Positions 42,238-51,149 of a stretch of 64,000 nt of DNA are shown piece after piece; positions within the stretch are counted from its first letter, which is position 1; every line of letters begins with the position of its first letter. A program made the translations under genes and the position numbers. The DNA lies in NCBI RefSeq assembly GCF_004345645.1, contig NZ_SLWS01000004.1, forward strand, positions 124,001 through 188,000, in the 5' to 3' direction. Origin of the DNA: Actinocrispum wychmicini. Its GTDB lineage: Bacteria; Actinomycetota; Actinomycetes; Mycobacteriales; Pseudonocardiaceae. The notes beneath the pieces were generated by a model. That model searched no databases and was not told the origin of the DNA. It was given only the letters and a program-made list of their open reading frames with translations.

Positions 42238-43227
42238 GTGAGTTCGGCGGATCTGGTGCTGCTTGTCCTGATTGTCCTTTCTCTGGCGTTCGACTTCACC
42301 AACGGTTTCCACGACGCCGCGAACGCGATCGCCTCGGCGGTATCGACCAAGGCGCTGTCCCTGCGCGGGGCGTTGGTGCTGGCCGGAATCATGAACCTGG
42401 CCGGCGCGCTGGCCGGCACCGGAGTGGCGGTGACCGTCGCCAAAGGCGTGATCAGCACACCGACCCACGGGGTGACCGTGGTGATCGCGGCCGTGCTCGG
42501 GGCGATCACCTGGAACCTGATCACCTGGTACTTCGGCCTGCCCTCGTCGTCATCGCACGCGTTGATCGGCGGCCTGGTCGGCGCCGCACTGGCCTCGGCG
42601 ACGACCGTGCAGTGGGGCGGCGTGGTCGAGAAGGTCGTGCTGCCGATGGTCATCTCGCCCGCTGTCGGGTTCATCCTCGGCTACCTGGTGATGACGGGGA
42701 TGCTCTGGCTGTTCCGGTCCGCCGACGCACATCGCGTCAGCCGTGGGATGCGCCGGGCACAGATCCTGTCCGCGGCGAGCCTGGCGTTCGGGCACGGCCT
42801 GCAGGACGCGCAGAAGAGCATGGGAGTGATCGTGCTCGGCCTCGTGATCACCGGCCGGCAGACGGGATTCGACGTGCCGTTCTGGGTGATCGCGCTGTGC
42901 GCGCTCGCACTCGCCGCCGGAACATATGCGGGCGGTCTGCGGATCATGCGGACCCTCGGCCGGCGAATCTTCCCGCTCACGCCGCCGTACGGCTTCGCCG
43001 CCGAGATCTCCGCGTCCTCAGTGCTTTACCTGACCGCGTTCGTGTTCGCCGCACCGATCTCCACCACCCACGTGATCACGTCCGCGATCATGGGCGTGGG
43101 CGCCACCCGCCGTCGCTCCGCCGTCCGCTGGGCAGTGGCCGGCAACATCGTCGCCGGGTGGGTACTCACCCTGCCCGCCGCTGCCGCCGTCGCAGCCCTC
43201 ACCTATGCCCTGACACGCCTCTTCTGA
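42238..43227 (+). CDS. pit: Low-affinity inorganic phosphate transporter, Pit family
   Basis: 329 residues from GTG 42238. About ten helices with the two PiT signatures: FDFTNGFHDAANAIASAVSTKALS at the N-terminus and SAASLAFGHGLQDAQKSMGVI in the second half. It moves phosphate (as metal-phosphate) with protons. Because Pit is also the main arsenate entry route in many bacteria, its presence close to arsenic genes is relevant. In operon with the DUF47 gene. Confidence 0.93.
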   Translation: MSSADLVLLVLIVLSLAFDFTNGFHDAANAIASAVSTKALSLRGALVLAGIMNLAGALAGTGVAVTVAKGVISTPTHGVTVVIAAVLGAITWNLITWYFGLPSSSSHALIGGLVGAALASATTVQWGGVVEKVVLPMVISPAVGFILGYLVMTGMLWLFRSADAHRVSRGMRRAQILSAASLAFGHGLQDAQKSMGVIVLGLVITGRQTGFDVPFWVIALCALALAAGTYAGGLRIMRTLGRRIFPLTPPYGFAAEISASSVLYLTAFVFAAPISTTHVITSAIMGVGATRRRSAVRWAVAGNIVAGWVLTLPAAAAVAALTYALTRLF

Positions 43228-43262
43228 CAGGTACGTAACGGGCATCGCTAGGCTCATTGTCC

Positions 43263-43907
43263 ATGCGAGAGACCTTCCACGGCGAGTTGACTCGGCTGCG
43301 CGAGCAGTTGGTCGCGATGTGCGCGTTGGCCGCCCAGGCGATGCAGCAGGCCAGTCAGGCGTTGCTGACCGCTGACCTCGGCCTGGCCGAGCAGGTGATC
43401 AGCGGCGACACCGCGCTGGACCAGGCCCGCGGTAACTGTGAGGCGAACGCGCACAGTCTGCTGGCGTTGCAGGCCCCGGTCGCTGGTGACCTGCGGAGCA
43501 TCCTGGCCGCGGTCTACTCGGCGGAGAAGATCGAGCGCATGGGCGATCTGGCCGCCCACGTCGCCGATACCGCCCGCTTCAGTCACCCCAACCACGCGGT
43601 ACCCGCTGACCTTGAGGACCCGTTCGCCGAACTGGGCAGGATCGCTGCTGGGATGGCGGACCGGCTGGGTGAACTGATCGACCAGCCCGGTGTCGAGGGC
43701 TACGCCGAGCTCAACGAGACCGACCACGCCGTCGATGCCCTGCACGCCCAGGTGCTGGCCACGATCACCGGCTCCGGCTGGCCACACGGCGTGCGCTCGG
43801 CCACCAGCCTGGCCCTGTTGGCCCGCTTCTACGAACGCTTCGCCGACCAGACCGTCTCGGTCGCCAGGCGGTTGGACTTCGCCACGACGGGCGAGATCCC
43901 CACGTAG
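43263..43907 (+). CDS. phoU: PhoU-family phosphate regulator
   Basis: 214 residues from ATG 43263. Two PhoU helical repeats: MRETFHGELTRLREQLVAMCALAAQAMQQAS, and IERMGDLAAHVADTARF with the E-x2-D metal-binding pattern; the repeat recurs near the C-terminus (LARFYERFADQTVSVARR). It dampens phosphate signalling or transport. It is 35 bp after pit. Confidence 0.9.
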   Translation: MRETFHGELTRLREQLVAMCALAAQAMQQASQALLTADLGLAEQVISGDTALDQARGNCEANAHSLLALQAPVAGDLRSILAAVYSAEKIERMGDLAAHVADTARFSHPNHAVPADLEDPFAELGRIAAGMADRLGELIDQPGVEGYAELNETDHAVDALHAQVLATITGSGWPHGVRSATSLALLARFYERFADQTVSVARRLDFATTGEIPT

Positions 43908-44035
43908 TCGTGGTTGACGAGGCTCCGCCGCCGTCATACTCCCTGTCCTCGGTGGAGTTCTCGTGTGTCCTGCCGATGCTGCATGGACTGACCACAGTGG
44001 ACTGGCCAACGGAACGCCGGGATACGTCCGGGCAT

Positions 44036-44125
44036 CGCTGGGTCGCCGAGACCTCCGTCTACGTCGCCGACGGCCACCGCGGCCGAGGAGTCGGCAAAGC
44101 CCTGCTGGCACAAGGAAGTCACCGC
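44036..44125 (+). pseudogene. Fragment of an ArsN-like GNAT acetyltransferase
   Basis: Encodes WVAETSVYVADGHRGRGVG then KALL, nearly identical to residues about 193-215 of the ArsR-ArsN fusion at 14990-15829, then frameshifts. It has been joined to recombinase coding sequence downstream. Confidence 0.75.
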
Positions 44126-44155
44126 CGCCGCCCCCGCCGGACTCCGTGGCGGTCT

Positions 44156-45216
44156 GTGATCTACGTCCGGGACCTGCTCATCGCCGCGGGCGTGCTCCCG
44201 CCGATCGACCGGTTCCTGTTCCTGTTCGAGCAGTGGCTGCCCGGATGGCTGGCCGCGATCGACGATCCTGATCACCGCAAGATCTTGAACCGCCACGCCG
44301 CGTGGCACGTCCTGCGCAAACTCCGCCGCGTCGCTGCCGACGGGCCGATCGGTGGTTACCGCAACAACAACGCGCGTCAGCAACTGAAGATGGCCGCGGT
44401 GTTCCTGACCGACCTTGCCGACCGCGGCCGTGATCTGGCCGGCTGCACCCAGGCCGAACTCGACCGGTGGTTCGCCGGGCACCCGACGGCCACCGATCAG
44501 AGCCTGTCCGGCCATTCCTGCGCTGGTGCGTCGAGCAGCGCCGGATGCCCAGGCTCCGGCTGCCGCCCACCGCGCGCACCGGTGGGGCTCCCATCGACCA
44601 GCAGCGCCTGGCACTGATCCGGCGGGTACTCATCGACTCGGCCGTGCCCGACGTCGACCGGGTGGTTGGGCTGCTGATCCTGCTCTACGCGCAGCCGCTG
44701 AACCGGATCGCCCGGCTTACGGTCGATGACGTCCTGGTCGACGGGGACGACATGCTGCTGCGGTTGGGCGACCCGCTCACACCGGTACCGGAGCCGTTCG
44801 CCGAGGTGTTGGCCCGCTACGTCGCCCACCGCTCGAACCAGACCACCGCGACCAACCCCAACAGCCGACTGTTGTTCTCCGGTCGCCGAGCTGGCCAACC
44901 GATGCACACCACGTCCCTGCGGCTACATCTACGGAACCTTGGGATTCCCAACATGGACAGCCGCAGCGCCGCCATCGGAGCCCTGCTGCTGCGGGCTCCC
45001 GCACCGGTCGTGGCCGGGATGCTCGGCTACCACGTCGTGCGCACTGAGGCCATTGCCGCTGATGCCGGCGCCACCTGGAAGCGCTACGCAGCCGGTGACC
45101 ACGCACGACGCGCGGTTACCGCACCGAGTGTGGGCACGCCACAGTGGACGCGTAGGGGATCACCTGCCTGGCCGGGAACCGGGCTGATGTTCGAGGGAAC
45201 GATCTTCTTGACCTGA
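44156..45216 (+). pseudogene. Tyrosine-recombinase-like gene with a frameshift
   Basis: The first frame gives RDLLIAAGVLPPIDRFLFLF and HVLRKLRRVAADGPIGGYRNNNARQQLKMAAVFLTDLADRG to about 44500. A second frame continues FLRWCVEQRRMPRLRLPP, VVGLLILLYAQPLNRIARLTVDDV and GMLGYHVVRTEAIAADAGATWKRYAAGDH to 45216. This order fits core-binding and catalytic domains of actinobacterial recombinases. A single-base loss near 44490-44510 breaks it. The C-terminal end may include foreign sequence. Confidence 0.7.
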
Positions 45217-45222
45217 GCGCTT

Positions 45223-45242
45223 CGGTAAGTAAATACTTACCG
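45223..45242. promoter_or_regulatory. ArsR-type operator
   Basis: CGGTAAGTA-AA-TACTTACCG, a perfect 9-bp dyad ending 3 bp before the GTG start of the ArsR gene. The transcript is probably leaderless, so the repressor bound here would block the promoter or start site. Confidence 0.8.
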
Positions 45243-45245
45243 TTC

Positions 45246-45569
45246 GTGGACGCTAACCAAGTCGGCGACGGATGGGACGCGCTGGGAGATCGCACCCGGC
45301 GTGCCATCGTCGCGTGCCTGGCCGAGCGGCCCCGGGCCGTAGGTGAACTTGCCGACGAGTTACCGGTCAGCAGGCCTGCGGTGTCCCAGCATCTGAAGGT
45401 GCTCAAGGACGCGGGGCTGGTCACCGATCGGATGGCTGGCACCCGCCGGATTTATCGGCTCAACCCGGCCGGCGTGGCCGCGTTGCGTGATCAACTCGAC
45501 ACATTCTGGAACCGGGCGCTGACCGGCTATGAGGACGTCGTCGAACAACCGACAGAGGAGAGTTCATGA
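45246..45569 (+). CDS. ArsR-family regulator of SRPBCC operon
   Basis: 107 residues from GTG 45246. Winged helix WDALGDRTRRAIVACLAERPRAVGELADELPVSRPAVSQHLKVLKDAGLVTDRMAGTRRIYRL. It lacks metal-binding Cys, as is typical for ArsR members paired with AHSA1/SRPBCC proteins. It overlaps the next gene by 4 bp (ATGA). Autorepression via the CGGTAAGTA dyad is expected. Confidence 0.9.
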   Translation: MDANQVGDGWDALGDRTRRAIVACLAERPRAVGELADELPVSRPAVSQHLKVLKDAGLVTDRMAGTRRIYRLNPAGVAALRDQLDTFWNRALTGYEDVVEQPTEESS

Positions 45570-46048
45570 CCCAGGCAGCGACCGCGGTGGTCCGCAAGCA
45601 GCTCGTCGTCGAGGCTCCGCTCGAGCGCGCGTTCACGGTGTTCACCGAGCGGTTCGGGGACTTCAAACCGGCGGAGCACAACCTGCTCGGTGCGGAGATC
45701 GCCGAGACCGTGTTCGAGCCGCGGGTCGGCGGCCATATCTATGATCGCGGCGTGGACGGCAGCGAGTGCCGCTGGGCGCGCGTTCTCGCTTACGAGCCAC
45801 CGGACCGTGTGGTGTTCAGCTGGGACATCGGCCCGCAGTGGCAGATCGAGACCGAGCCGGACAACACCAGCGAGGTCGAGGTCCGGTTTGTCGCCGAGAC
45901 TCCGCAGCGCACCCGGGTGGAGCTGGAGCACCGCAACATCGATCGGCACGGCCCGGGTTGGCAGGCTGTCACCGACGGCATCGCAGGCGACGCGGGATGG
46001 CCGCTGTACCTGGCCCGGTACGCCGCCCTGTTGACGGAGGCCGGCTGA
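45566..46048 (+). CDS. SRPBCC/AHSA1-family protein
   Basis: 160 residues from ATG 45566. START-like fold: VVRKQLVVEAPLERAFTVFTERFGDFKP at the N-terminus, FEPRVGGHIYDRGVDG and VVFSWDIGPQWQ in the middle, and TRVELEHRNIDRHGPGWQAVTDGI at the end. Such proteins bind hydrophobic ligands or act as chaperones; ligand unknown. Second gene of the ArsR operon. Confidence 0.85.
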   Translation: MTQAATAVVRKQLVVEAPLERAFTVFTERFGDFKPAEHNLLGAEIAETVFEPRVGGHIYDRGVDGSECRWARVLAYEPPDRVVFSWDIGPQWQIETEPDNTSEVEVRFVAETPQRTRVELEHRNIDRHGPGWQAVTDGIAGDAGWPLYLARYAALLTEAG

Positions 46049-46492
46049 ATGTCACCGATCATCACGAGTACCGAGGTGGACCGGGCGGCGGAGGACGTTT
46101 TCGCCTACGCCACGGACCCGACTCGCTTCTCCGAATGGCAGCAGGGTGTCGTGGACGGCCGGATGGACGACTCTGGTACCCCGAGCGTGGGGACGCGATG
46201 TCTCACGACCCGGCGTATCGGCTTCGCCAATCGGCAGGTCACCGCCGAACTCGCGCACATCGACCCACCGAAAACCTGGGGTGTGCGCGGTATTGACGGG
46301 CCTATCCGGGCCGTTGTGGACGTCACCGTCGAGCCGCTGACCGATACTCGGTCACGCTTGACCATCGCGATCGACTTCGAGGGCCACGGCATCGGCAAGG
46401 TCCTCGTGCCCCTCGTCGTTCGCTCCGGAGCACGCAAGGAGATGCCGGCCAATCTGGCGACGTTGAAACAGCGGCTCGAGGGCGCGACATAG
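46049..46492 (+). CDS. SRPBCC-family (polyketide cyclase-like) protein
   Basis: 147 residues from ATG 46049, directly after the previous stop. SRPBCC signature STEVDRAAEDVFAYATDPTRFSEWQQGV, then the GTRCLTTRRIGFANRQVTAEL strand and a long C-terminal helix (PANLATLKQRLEG). Ligand unknown; it probably works with the upstream SRPBCC protein. Confidence 0.88.
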   Translation: MSPIITSTEVDRAAEDVFAYATDPTRFSEWQQGVVDGRMDDSGTPSVGTRCLTTRRIGFANRQVTAELAHIDPPKTWGVRGIDGPIRAVVDVTVEPLTDTRSRLTIAIDFEGHGIGKVLVPLVVRSGARKEMPANLATLKQRLEGAT

Positions 46493-46557
46493 GGGTCAGG
46501 AACGTTCGTCCGAGCTGGGTCGCGGCCTCCCGGCGCCGCCGATGGGAAGTGAAGACC

Positions 46558-47230
46558 GTGACGCCACACGAGCGGGACGATCAGCTTGCCCACGCCCAGC
46601 GTGCGCACTGGCAGTCCACTTACAGCACCCCATCCCGGTATGTACGGCGAGACGCCATCCGCCCCGGCCCGCCACGCCGCAGGCGTCTTCCGCGCAGCGC
46701 AGGCCCGCGATGTACTGGAACTGGGCACTGGGCACGGCCGCGACGCGCTGCACTTCGCCCGCGAGGGATTCATCGTCCAGGCCACCGACTTCAGTCCCGC
46801 CGGCCTGCAGCAGCTTGAGGACACCGCCCGCGATCAAGGCATCGAGCAGCGGGTCACCACGGTGGTGCACGACGTACGCGACCCGCTGCCGCTGCCCGAC
46901 GCCTCCGTCGACGCTGTCTTCGCCCACATGCTGCTGTGCATGGCCTTGTCCACCAAGGAAATCCACGCTGCGGTGGCCGAAGTCCAGCGCGTCCTACGGC
47001 CCGGCGGGGTGTTCGTCTACACCGTCCGTCACACCGGCGACGCGCACTACGGCGCCGGCATCCCCCACGGAGACGACATCTACGAACACGGCGGCTTCGC
47101 CGTGCACTTCTTCGGCCGCGACCTGGTCGACGCCCTCGCCGACAGCTGGAATCTGACTGAGGTCCACGCCTTCGAAGAAGGCGACCTGCCTCGCCGCCTC
47201 TGGCGCATCTCCCAGGCCCTCCCGCGGTGA
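46558..47230 (+). pseudogene. SAM-dependent methyltransferase with a 1-nt frameshift near the N-terminus
   Basis: GTG 46558 starts TPHERDDQLAHAQRAHWQSTYSTP. The main frame continues HPGMYGETPSAPARHAAGVF, then motif I VLELGTGHGRDALHFAREGF, ATDFSPAGLQQL, FAHMLLCMAL and LRPGGVFVYTVRH to the stop at 47230. Removing one C from the CCCC run at 46628-46631 joins them (STYSTHPGMYGE). A TTG at 46586 could start the main frame with a scrambled N-terminus, so some enzyme may still be made. Confidence 0.78.
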
Positions 47231-48061
47231 CCGACACCCAGTATTGGTCTGTTGTGCGACACCCTGTCCGATCGTTCTCACAGCCGAAAAGCGAACACCT
47301 CACGGGGTGGTGACTGCCCCGGACTACCGCTAGTCAGCCATATCAGGCCCAATTCCGGATAGGCGACCCCGCCAGTAAGCGCTGGAACGAGACTTCCAGC
47401 GAGGATCGCAACGCCACGACGTGGACGATGCTGGACTCGACCGCACAGAACGGGATGGAATTGGACGGCACGGTGGAATCACTGGAAGCCATGACAAACC
47501 ATCCTCCAAGCAGCACGGAAGCGAGTCCACACAGGCAGTGTCGACACCAACTCACGATCGATACGCGGGAATGGACGGACGGTACGCCTGGTCCGTCGAA
47601 GCGTGGAATCCCTCATCGGATCGTATTCGTCGCACGGAAACACATGCTGTGGTACCGGATTCGCTGGCCGTGGTTCGCGTTCTGTAATTGGGTACGACGG
47701 GTGATCTGTCACTGGGGTGATCACGATCCTCGTCAGGGTGGTTGCGGGGCAGCCCGCAGGGCATGGACATCGCCGGCTTACTGTGGCTGTCACGTGGTGG
47801 TGTATCGCTCGGGCAGCCGGCGTGCCAGCGCGATTTGCCCGATGGCTTCGACGTGCTGGTGGGACGCAGCTTCTGCACGGATCGAATTGCGTGGCCGGCC
47901 TGCAGTCCGGCAGGGTCGGCACGGTGGGCGAGAGTGTTCTGCTTTCAGAGTTTTGGCAAACCCAGATTAGGAAAGAGCGAGACCTGCTTGGTGCGGGTCG
48001 TCGATGACGGCAACGCGATCAACGCAGTCGGTTGAGCCAGCATGCTCGGCCTGGGCCGTTG
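47231..48061. other. Intergenic stretch, no supported gene
   Basis: About 830 bp with lower GC patches. Open frames (the longest, rightward, about 47428-47970) have Cys/Trp-rich, frame-shadow-like composition, no ribosome site and no family. Likely degraded sequence. Confidence 0.4.
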
Positions 48062-48343
48062 ATGGCTTCAGGTCATCCGATCGTGGTCTGGGTAATGGCC
48101 CGCGGCCGGTTTACCGTGAAGAGTATCGTGCCGCCGATTCATGATCCCGACCAGTTTCGGTGTGGCTGGGTTGCGGTCGAGTTGGTGGGCGGCCCGCACG
48201 ACGGTGGCCGGGTGCGGGTGCGGACGCTGGATGGCCTGCCGGAGGACTCTGTGGTGGTCGATGGGATGACCTACCTGCGGCGGGACCGCACTGGGGGGAC
48301 CGGCGCTGGTGGCGGCGGGTGGTGCTTCGACCTGGCAGACTAA
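48062..48343 (+). CDS. Small hypothetical protein
   Basis: 93 residues if started at ATG 48062; ATG 48095 or TTG 48032 are alternatives, none with a strong ribosome site. It reads FRCGWVAVELVGGPHDGGRVRVRTLDGLPEDSVVVDGMTYLR and ends in WCFDLAD. The VGGPHDGG phrase occurs in many small actinobacterial and phage proteins of unknown role. Coding is plausible rather than proven. Confidence 0.5.
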   Translation: MASGHPIVVWVMARGRFTVKSIVPPIHDPDQFRCGWVAVELVGGPHDGGRVRVRTLDGLPEDSVVVDGMTYLRRDRTGGTGAGGGGWCFDLAD

Positions 48344-48666
48344 CCGCTCACCGGTGAGTGCAGCTGGCGCTGGGTCCAGTGGTGCGGTCTGTCGCTCGAG
48401 TGTGGCTGTGGGTCGTTTCCGCGCAGCCGGGCAGCGAATCACCTGGTGGCCTGGGGTCACCCGCGCAGGTGATCACGCTGGCATGAGCTGACTGCCCAGT
48501 TGGACCGTGAAGCGCGCCGGACAAGGGCTAAGGCCGGCGCCGGTTGGGTTTTTGGCTCTGCGCAGGACCTCCTGCTGACCTTGGGGGCCTGGTTCGTCGC
48601 CGCCACCGACCTGCATTCCGACACGACCTACGCGGCCCCGCGACACAAGCGCGCGGCACACGCGGC
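48344..48666. other. Intergenic stretch, nothing recognised
   Basis: About 320 bp without a convincing gene, dyad or promoter. Confidence 0.4.
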
Positions 48667-48942
48667 ATGGTCTATGCCGAGGGCTACTACTTCGCAGACG
48701 GTAACGTCCACCTTGGAGCGTGGTGTGCCACGACCGCCGGTGAGATCCACTATGGACCGGCCGCGAACGCCTGCCGTGGAGTGGCCATGCCGGCGAGTTT
48801 CCGCCGCACGGTCACGCGGCGGACCGGCTCTGCTGGAGTGTTCATCACACAACCGAGGGACGACTTCCAACTGCTGCGCGCCGGCTTGCCACCGGGTGCC
48901 GTCCTCGACGTTGGCTACCAGCATACGGACGTCGACAGCTAA
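48667..48942 (+). CDS. Hypothetical protein, possible relic
   Basis: 91 residues from ATG 48667: VYAEGYYFADGNVHLGAWCATTAGEIHYGPAANACRGVAM and a C-terminus DFQLLRAGLPPGAVLDVGYQH. The opening recalls small phage-type proteins of the form CEGYA...HAWL..DG, but the match is loose. No ribosome site is seen. It may be the tail of a longer decayed gene. Confidence 0.4.
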   Translation: MVYAEGYYFADGNVHLGAWCATTAGEIHYGPAANACRGVAMPASFRRTVTRRTGSAGVFITQPRDDFQLLRAGLPPGAVLDVGYQHTDVDS

Positions 48943-49266
48943 TCACCTCGGCTCAGCACGGTCGTCAAGGGTGCCCTGTGCTTTTCGGGGATGAGCCCGG
49001 GAGCCGCCACGAAAGGTTGGGATAGGCAGCCTGCTGGATGTGGAAGCTCAGCCGCCGTGAGGCCAACCCGGCGATTTCCACTTAGCACGTGTCAGAACCT
49101 TTGTTCTCCCCGTAGGCGGCCGGTGTACTCCACAGGTGACGGGCGCTCGATCGGGTGCAACTTGAGCTCGGATGGGGGAAGGCCGGTGCTGACCGGGCGG
49201 TCCACGGTCCAGTCTGGACGCGATCCGTATGTCCGCTGAGCGCTTGCCGATTGGGAGGACTTCCCC
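48943..49266. other. Intergenic stretch upstream of a secreted-protein gene
   Basis: About 320 bp, no gene. It ends with the GGGAGGA ribosome site (49253-49259) of the next gene. No clear promoter motif. Confidence 0.4.
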
Positions 49267-49593
49267 ATGCGTGCTCGTCACCTCACCGCTGTCGTCGCCG
49301 CCGTGGCCCTTGCTGTGGGCATACCCGCGTCGGCGAACGCCACAACCGGCGACTTTCTGTACAAAGCCGGGCCCCTTCCCGGGGTCCTAACGGGGCTCGC
49401 CGACCCGGAAAGCGGGGTATGCATCGACCTGCCCGACATCGGAGACCATCCGGGATATGCGCCGGAGAACTTGACCACATCGACCGCCACGGTGTTCCTG
49501 GACGCCGGCTGCGAGGGCGATGTCTTCCGCGTGATGAACCCCGGAAAGAGACTCGGCGATCGACTGAAGCTGCGTTCGGTCGTCTTCTCCTGA
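49267..49593 (+). CDS. Small secreted protein of unknown function
   Basis: 108 residues from ATG 49267 (GGGAGGA, 7-nt spacer). Signal peptide RARHLTAVVAAVALAVGIPASANA, then an 80-residue mature part with two Cys (GVCIDLPDIG; DAGCEGDVFRVMNPG) that could form one disulfide. This layout resembles small actinobacterial secreted proteins with a CxxL...N..ST.tv.vY..C pattern, function unknown. It stands alone among mobile-element debris. Confidence 0.75.
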   Translation: MRARHLTAVVAAVALAVGIPASANATTGDFLYKAGPLPGVLTGLADPESGVCIDLPDIGDHPGYAPENLTTSTATVFLDAGCEGDVFRVMNPGKRLGDRLKLRSVVFS

Positions 49594-49699
49594 GCCAGGA
49601 GCCCTGTCTCGGTGGTCGGGTCGCGCGGTTGGGCCGCGTTCTGGCCCCAGGTCTCCCCGCCGCCTCCAGATGTCATGGGGCAGGCCGTGCACCACGTTC

Positions 49700-49880
49700 T
49701 CCCGTGTCAGCCAAGGACAGCGTTCGTCGCCGTTCGCGGCCTCGGCCGTACACCTTTGGCGACGACAACATCTCCGCGAACGTGATCATGGCCAAGACCG
49801 GGCACAAGGGCCCGCAGTCGGTGCAGCGCCAGCTTGGTTCGCTGACCTGCCGTCTTGTCCGCGCGCGGGTCGTGCGATCC
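49700..49880 (+). pseudogene. Recombinase C-terminal fragment
   Basis: Encodes YTFGDDNISANVIMAKTGHK then GPQSVQRQLGS, resembling the C-terminal part of tyrosine recombinases (ANVIMAKTGHKxxxSVQRY), but the nucleophilic Tyr position is Gln. No gene context remains. Confidence 0.5.
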
Positions 49881-49937
49881 TCACAAACCGCGTTGTTGCG
49901 ACTGACGTACTTGATCACGGTGCAGTTGTTCCGTTGA

Positions 49938-50225
49938 TTGGATCTACTCGCCCGACGCTCGGCCACCAAGGATGTCGAGATCCTGGTCCTGCGCCACGGG
50001 CTATCGGTCTTGCGCAGCCCGGTGCGTGCGCCCCGGGCGAACGCGATCGCGGAACGCTGGGTGGGCAGCGTGCGCAGGGAGTGTTTGGGCCGGTTGCTCA
50101 TCGTCAACCGACGTCATCTTGAACAGGTGTTGGCCGAGTATGTCGAGCACTTCAACTGTCATCGACCGCACCGGGCGCTGAACCAGCGGACGTTCCCGCT
50201 GGTTAACGGCATGCCGTCGCCATAG
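49938..50225 (+). pseudogene. Transposase (integrase-core type) with internal deletion
   Basis: The N-terminal piece LLARRSATKDVEILVLRHGLSVL is joined directly to the C-terminal piece RSPVRAPRANAIAERWVGSV, RRECLGRLLIVNRRHLEQVL, AEYVEHFNCHRPHRALNQ. The catalytic DDE middle is missing. The middle of a similar transposase is found at 52400-53030. Confidence 0.8.
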
Positions 50226-50734
50226 AGGACGGCTACCGCGTGATCCTTCGAGTTGCCTATTTCGAGATCGAAGGAGAACACTCGATGGCCGCATCTGAGA
50301 GCCTGACGCTGTCGGTGATCTTCGATTGCGCCGTGAGGCGCTGTGGTTCGAGTGGAGGTGAGAGACCGCCACCGTTGGCCTGTCGCAGCGGGTCAGCATA
50401 GCTGAGGGCAGCCTGAGCCGGGTGGTGCCGGCGAGGGTGGGAGCAGCCCTGACAACGCCGGGACGTGTTCAGTACCGCCAGATGGCGCAGGTCCGGCAAG
50501 CGAGATGGAGAGGAGTACGCGAGGAACCGGCGTGACGACGTCCTTCAATACCGACACCGGCTCAAACCTGGCGGATCTGGGCCGTGCGCGGTGCGTCTCC
50601 TCGTCCGATATGGACGCGGGAACTCCCATTCTGGTGGTCGAGAGCGGGAATGGGAGGCCACGAGGAAAGTCTGCGGCGTACTCGTTGGCGAAGCCGCTGG
50701 GACATAGCCGGGCTCCTACTCCGACGAACGAATC
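50226..50734. other. Stretch with possible intron or element RNA, no gene
   Basis: About 510 bp without a supported gene. The part before 50734 abuts a group II intron protein fragment and may hold its RNA parts, but I could not fold it into recognisable domains. Confidence 0.3.
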
Positions 50735-51140
50735 ACAGTGAACACGGGAACCACTTCAACCCGTCCAAGCGCAACCGGTGGATTTTCGGCGATCGGGGCA
50801 CCGGCGCCTACCTGCCCAAGTTCGCTTGGACGAAGATCGTCCGACATTCGATGGTCGTTGGGAACGCCTCTCCCGACGACCCGGCGCTGACCGACTACTG
50901 GACTCAGCGCCGCCGCAGGCAGCCGCCCCCCGCCGCTGAGCGCGCCCGTCCGGCACCTCCTTGGTGTCCAACAAGGACGATGTGCGATCTGCGGCGGGCT
51001 TCTGCTGCATGCCGACCAATACCCGCAAAGCCCCCAGGAATGGGAGCAGTGGGTGCGCGTCACGCTGGTGGCGATCCGCAAGCAACACGCCATCACCATG
51101 GCGCATGGCACGTACGGTTCTGAGGGGGCGGCGGCGCGGT
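50735..51140 (+). pseudogene. C-terminal HNH part of a group II intron protein
   Basis: Frame one reads NRWIFGDRGTGAYLPKFAWT and KIVRHSMVVGNASPDDPALTDYW. Another frame reads LLGVQQGRCAICGGLLLHAD and QYPQSPQEWEQWVRVTLVAIRK. Together these match the C-terminal segment with CxxC/HNH zinc site seen in group II intron reverse transcriptases of actinobacteria. The reverse-transcriptase core is absent. At least one frameshift. Confidence 0.7.
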
Positions 51141-51149
51141 AACGTGCCG

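Noticed and set aside
47428..47970. Rightward 180-codon frame
   Set aside because: Cys/Trp/Arg-rich, no domain, no ribosome site; typical of non-coding sequence.
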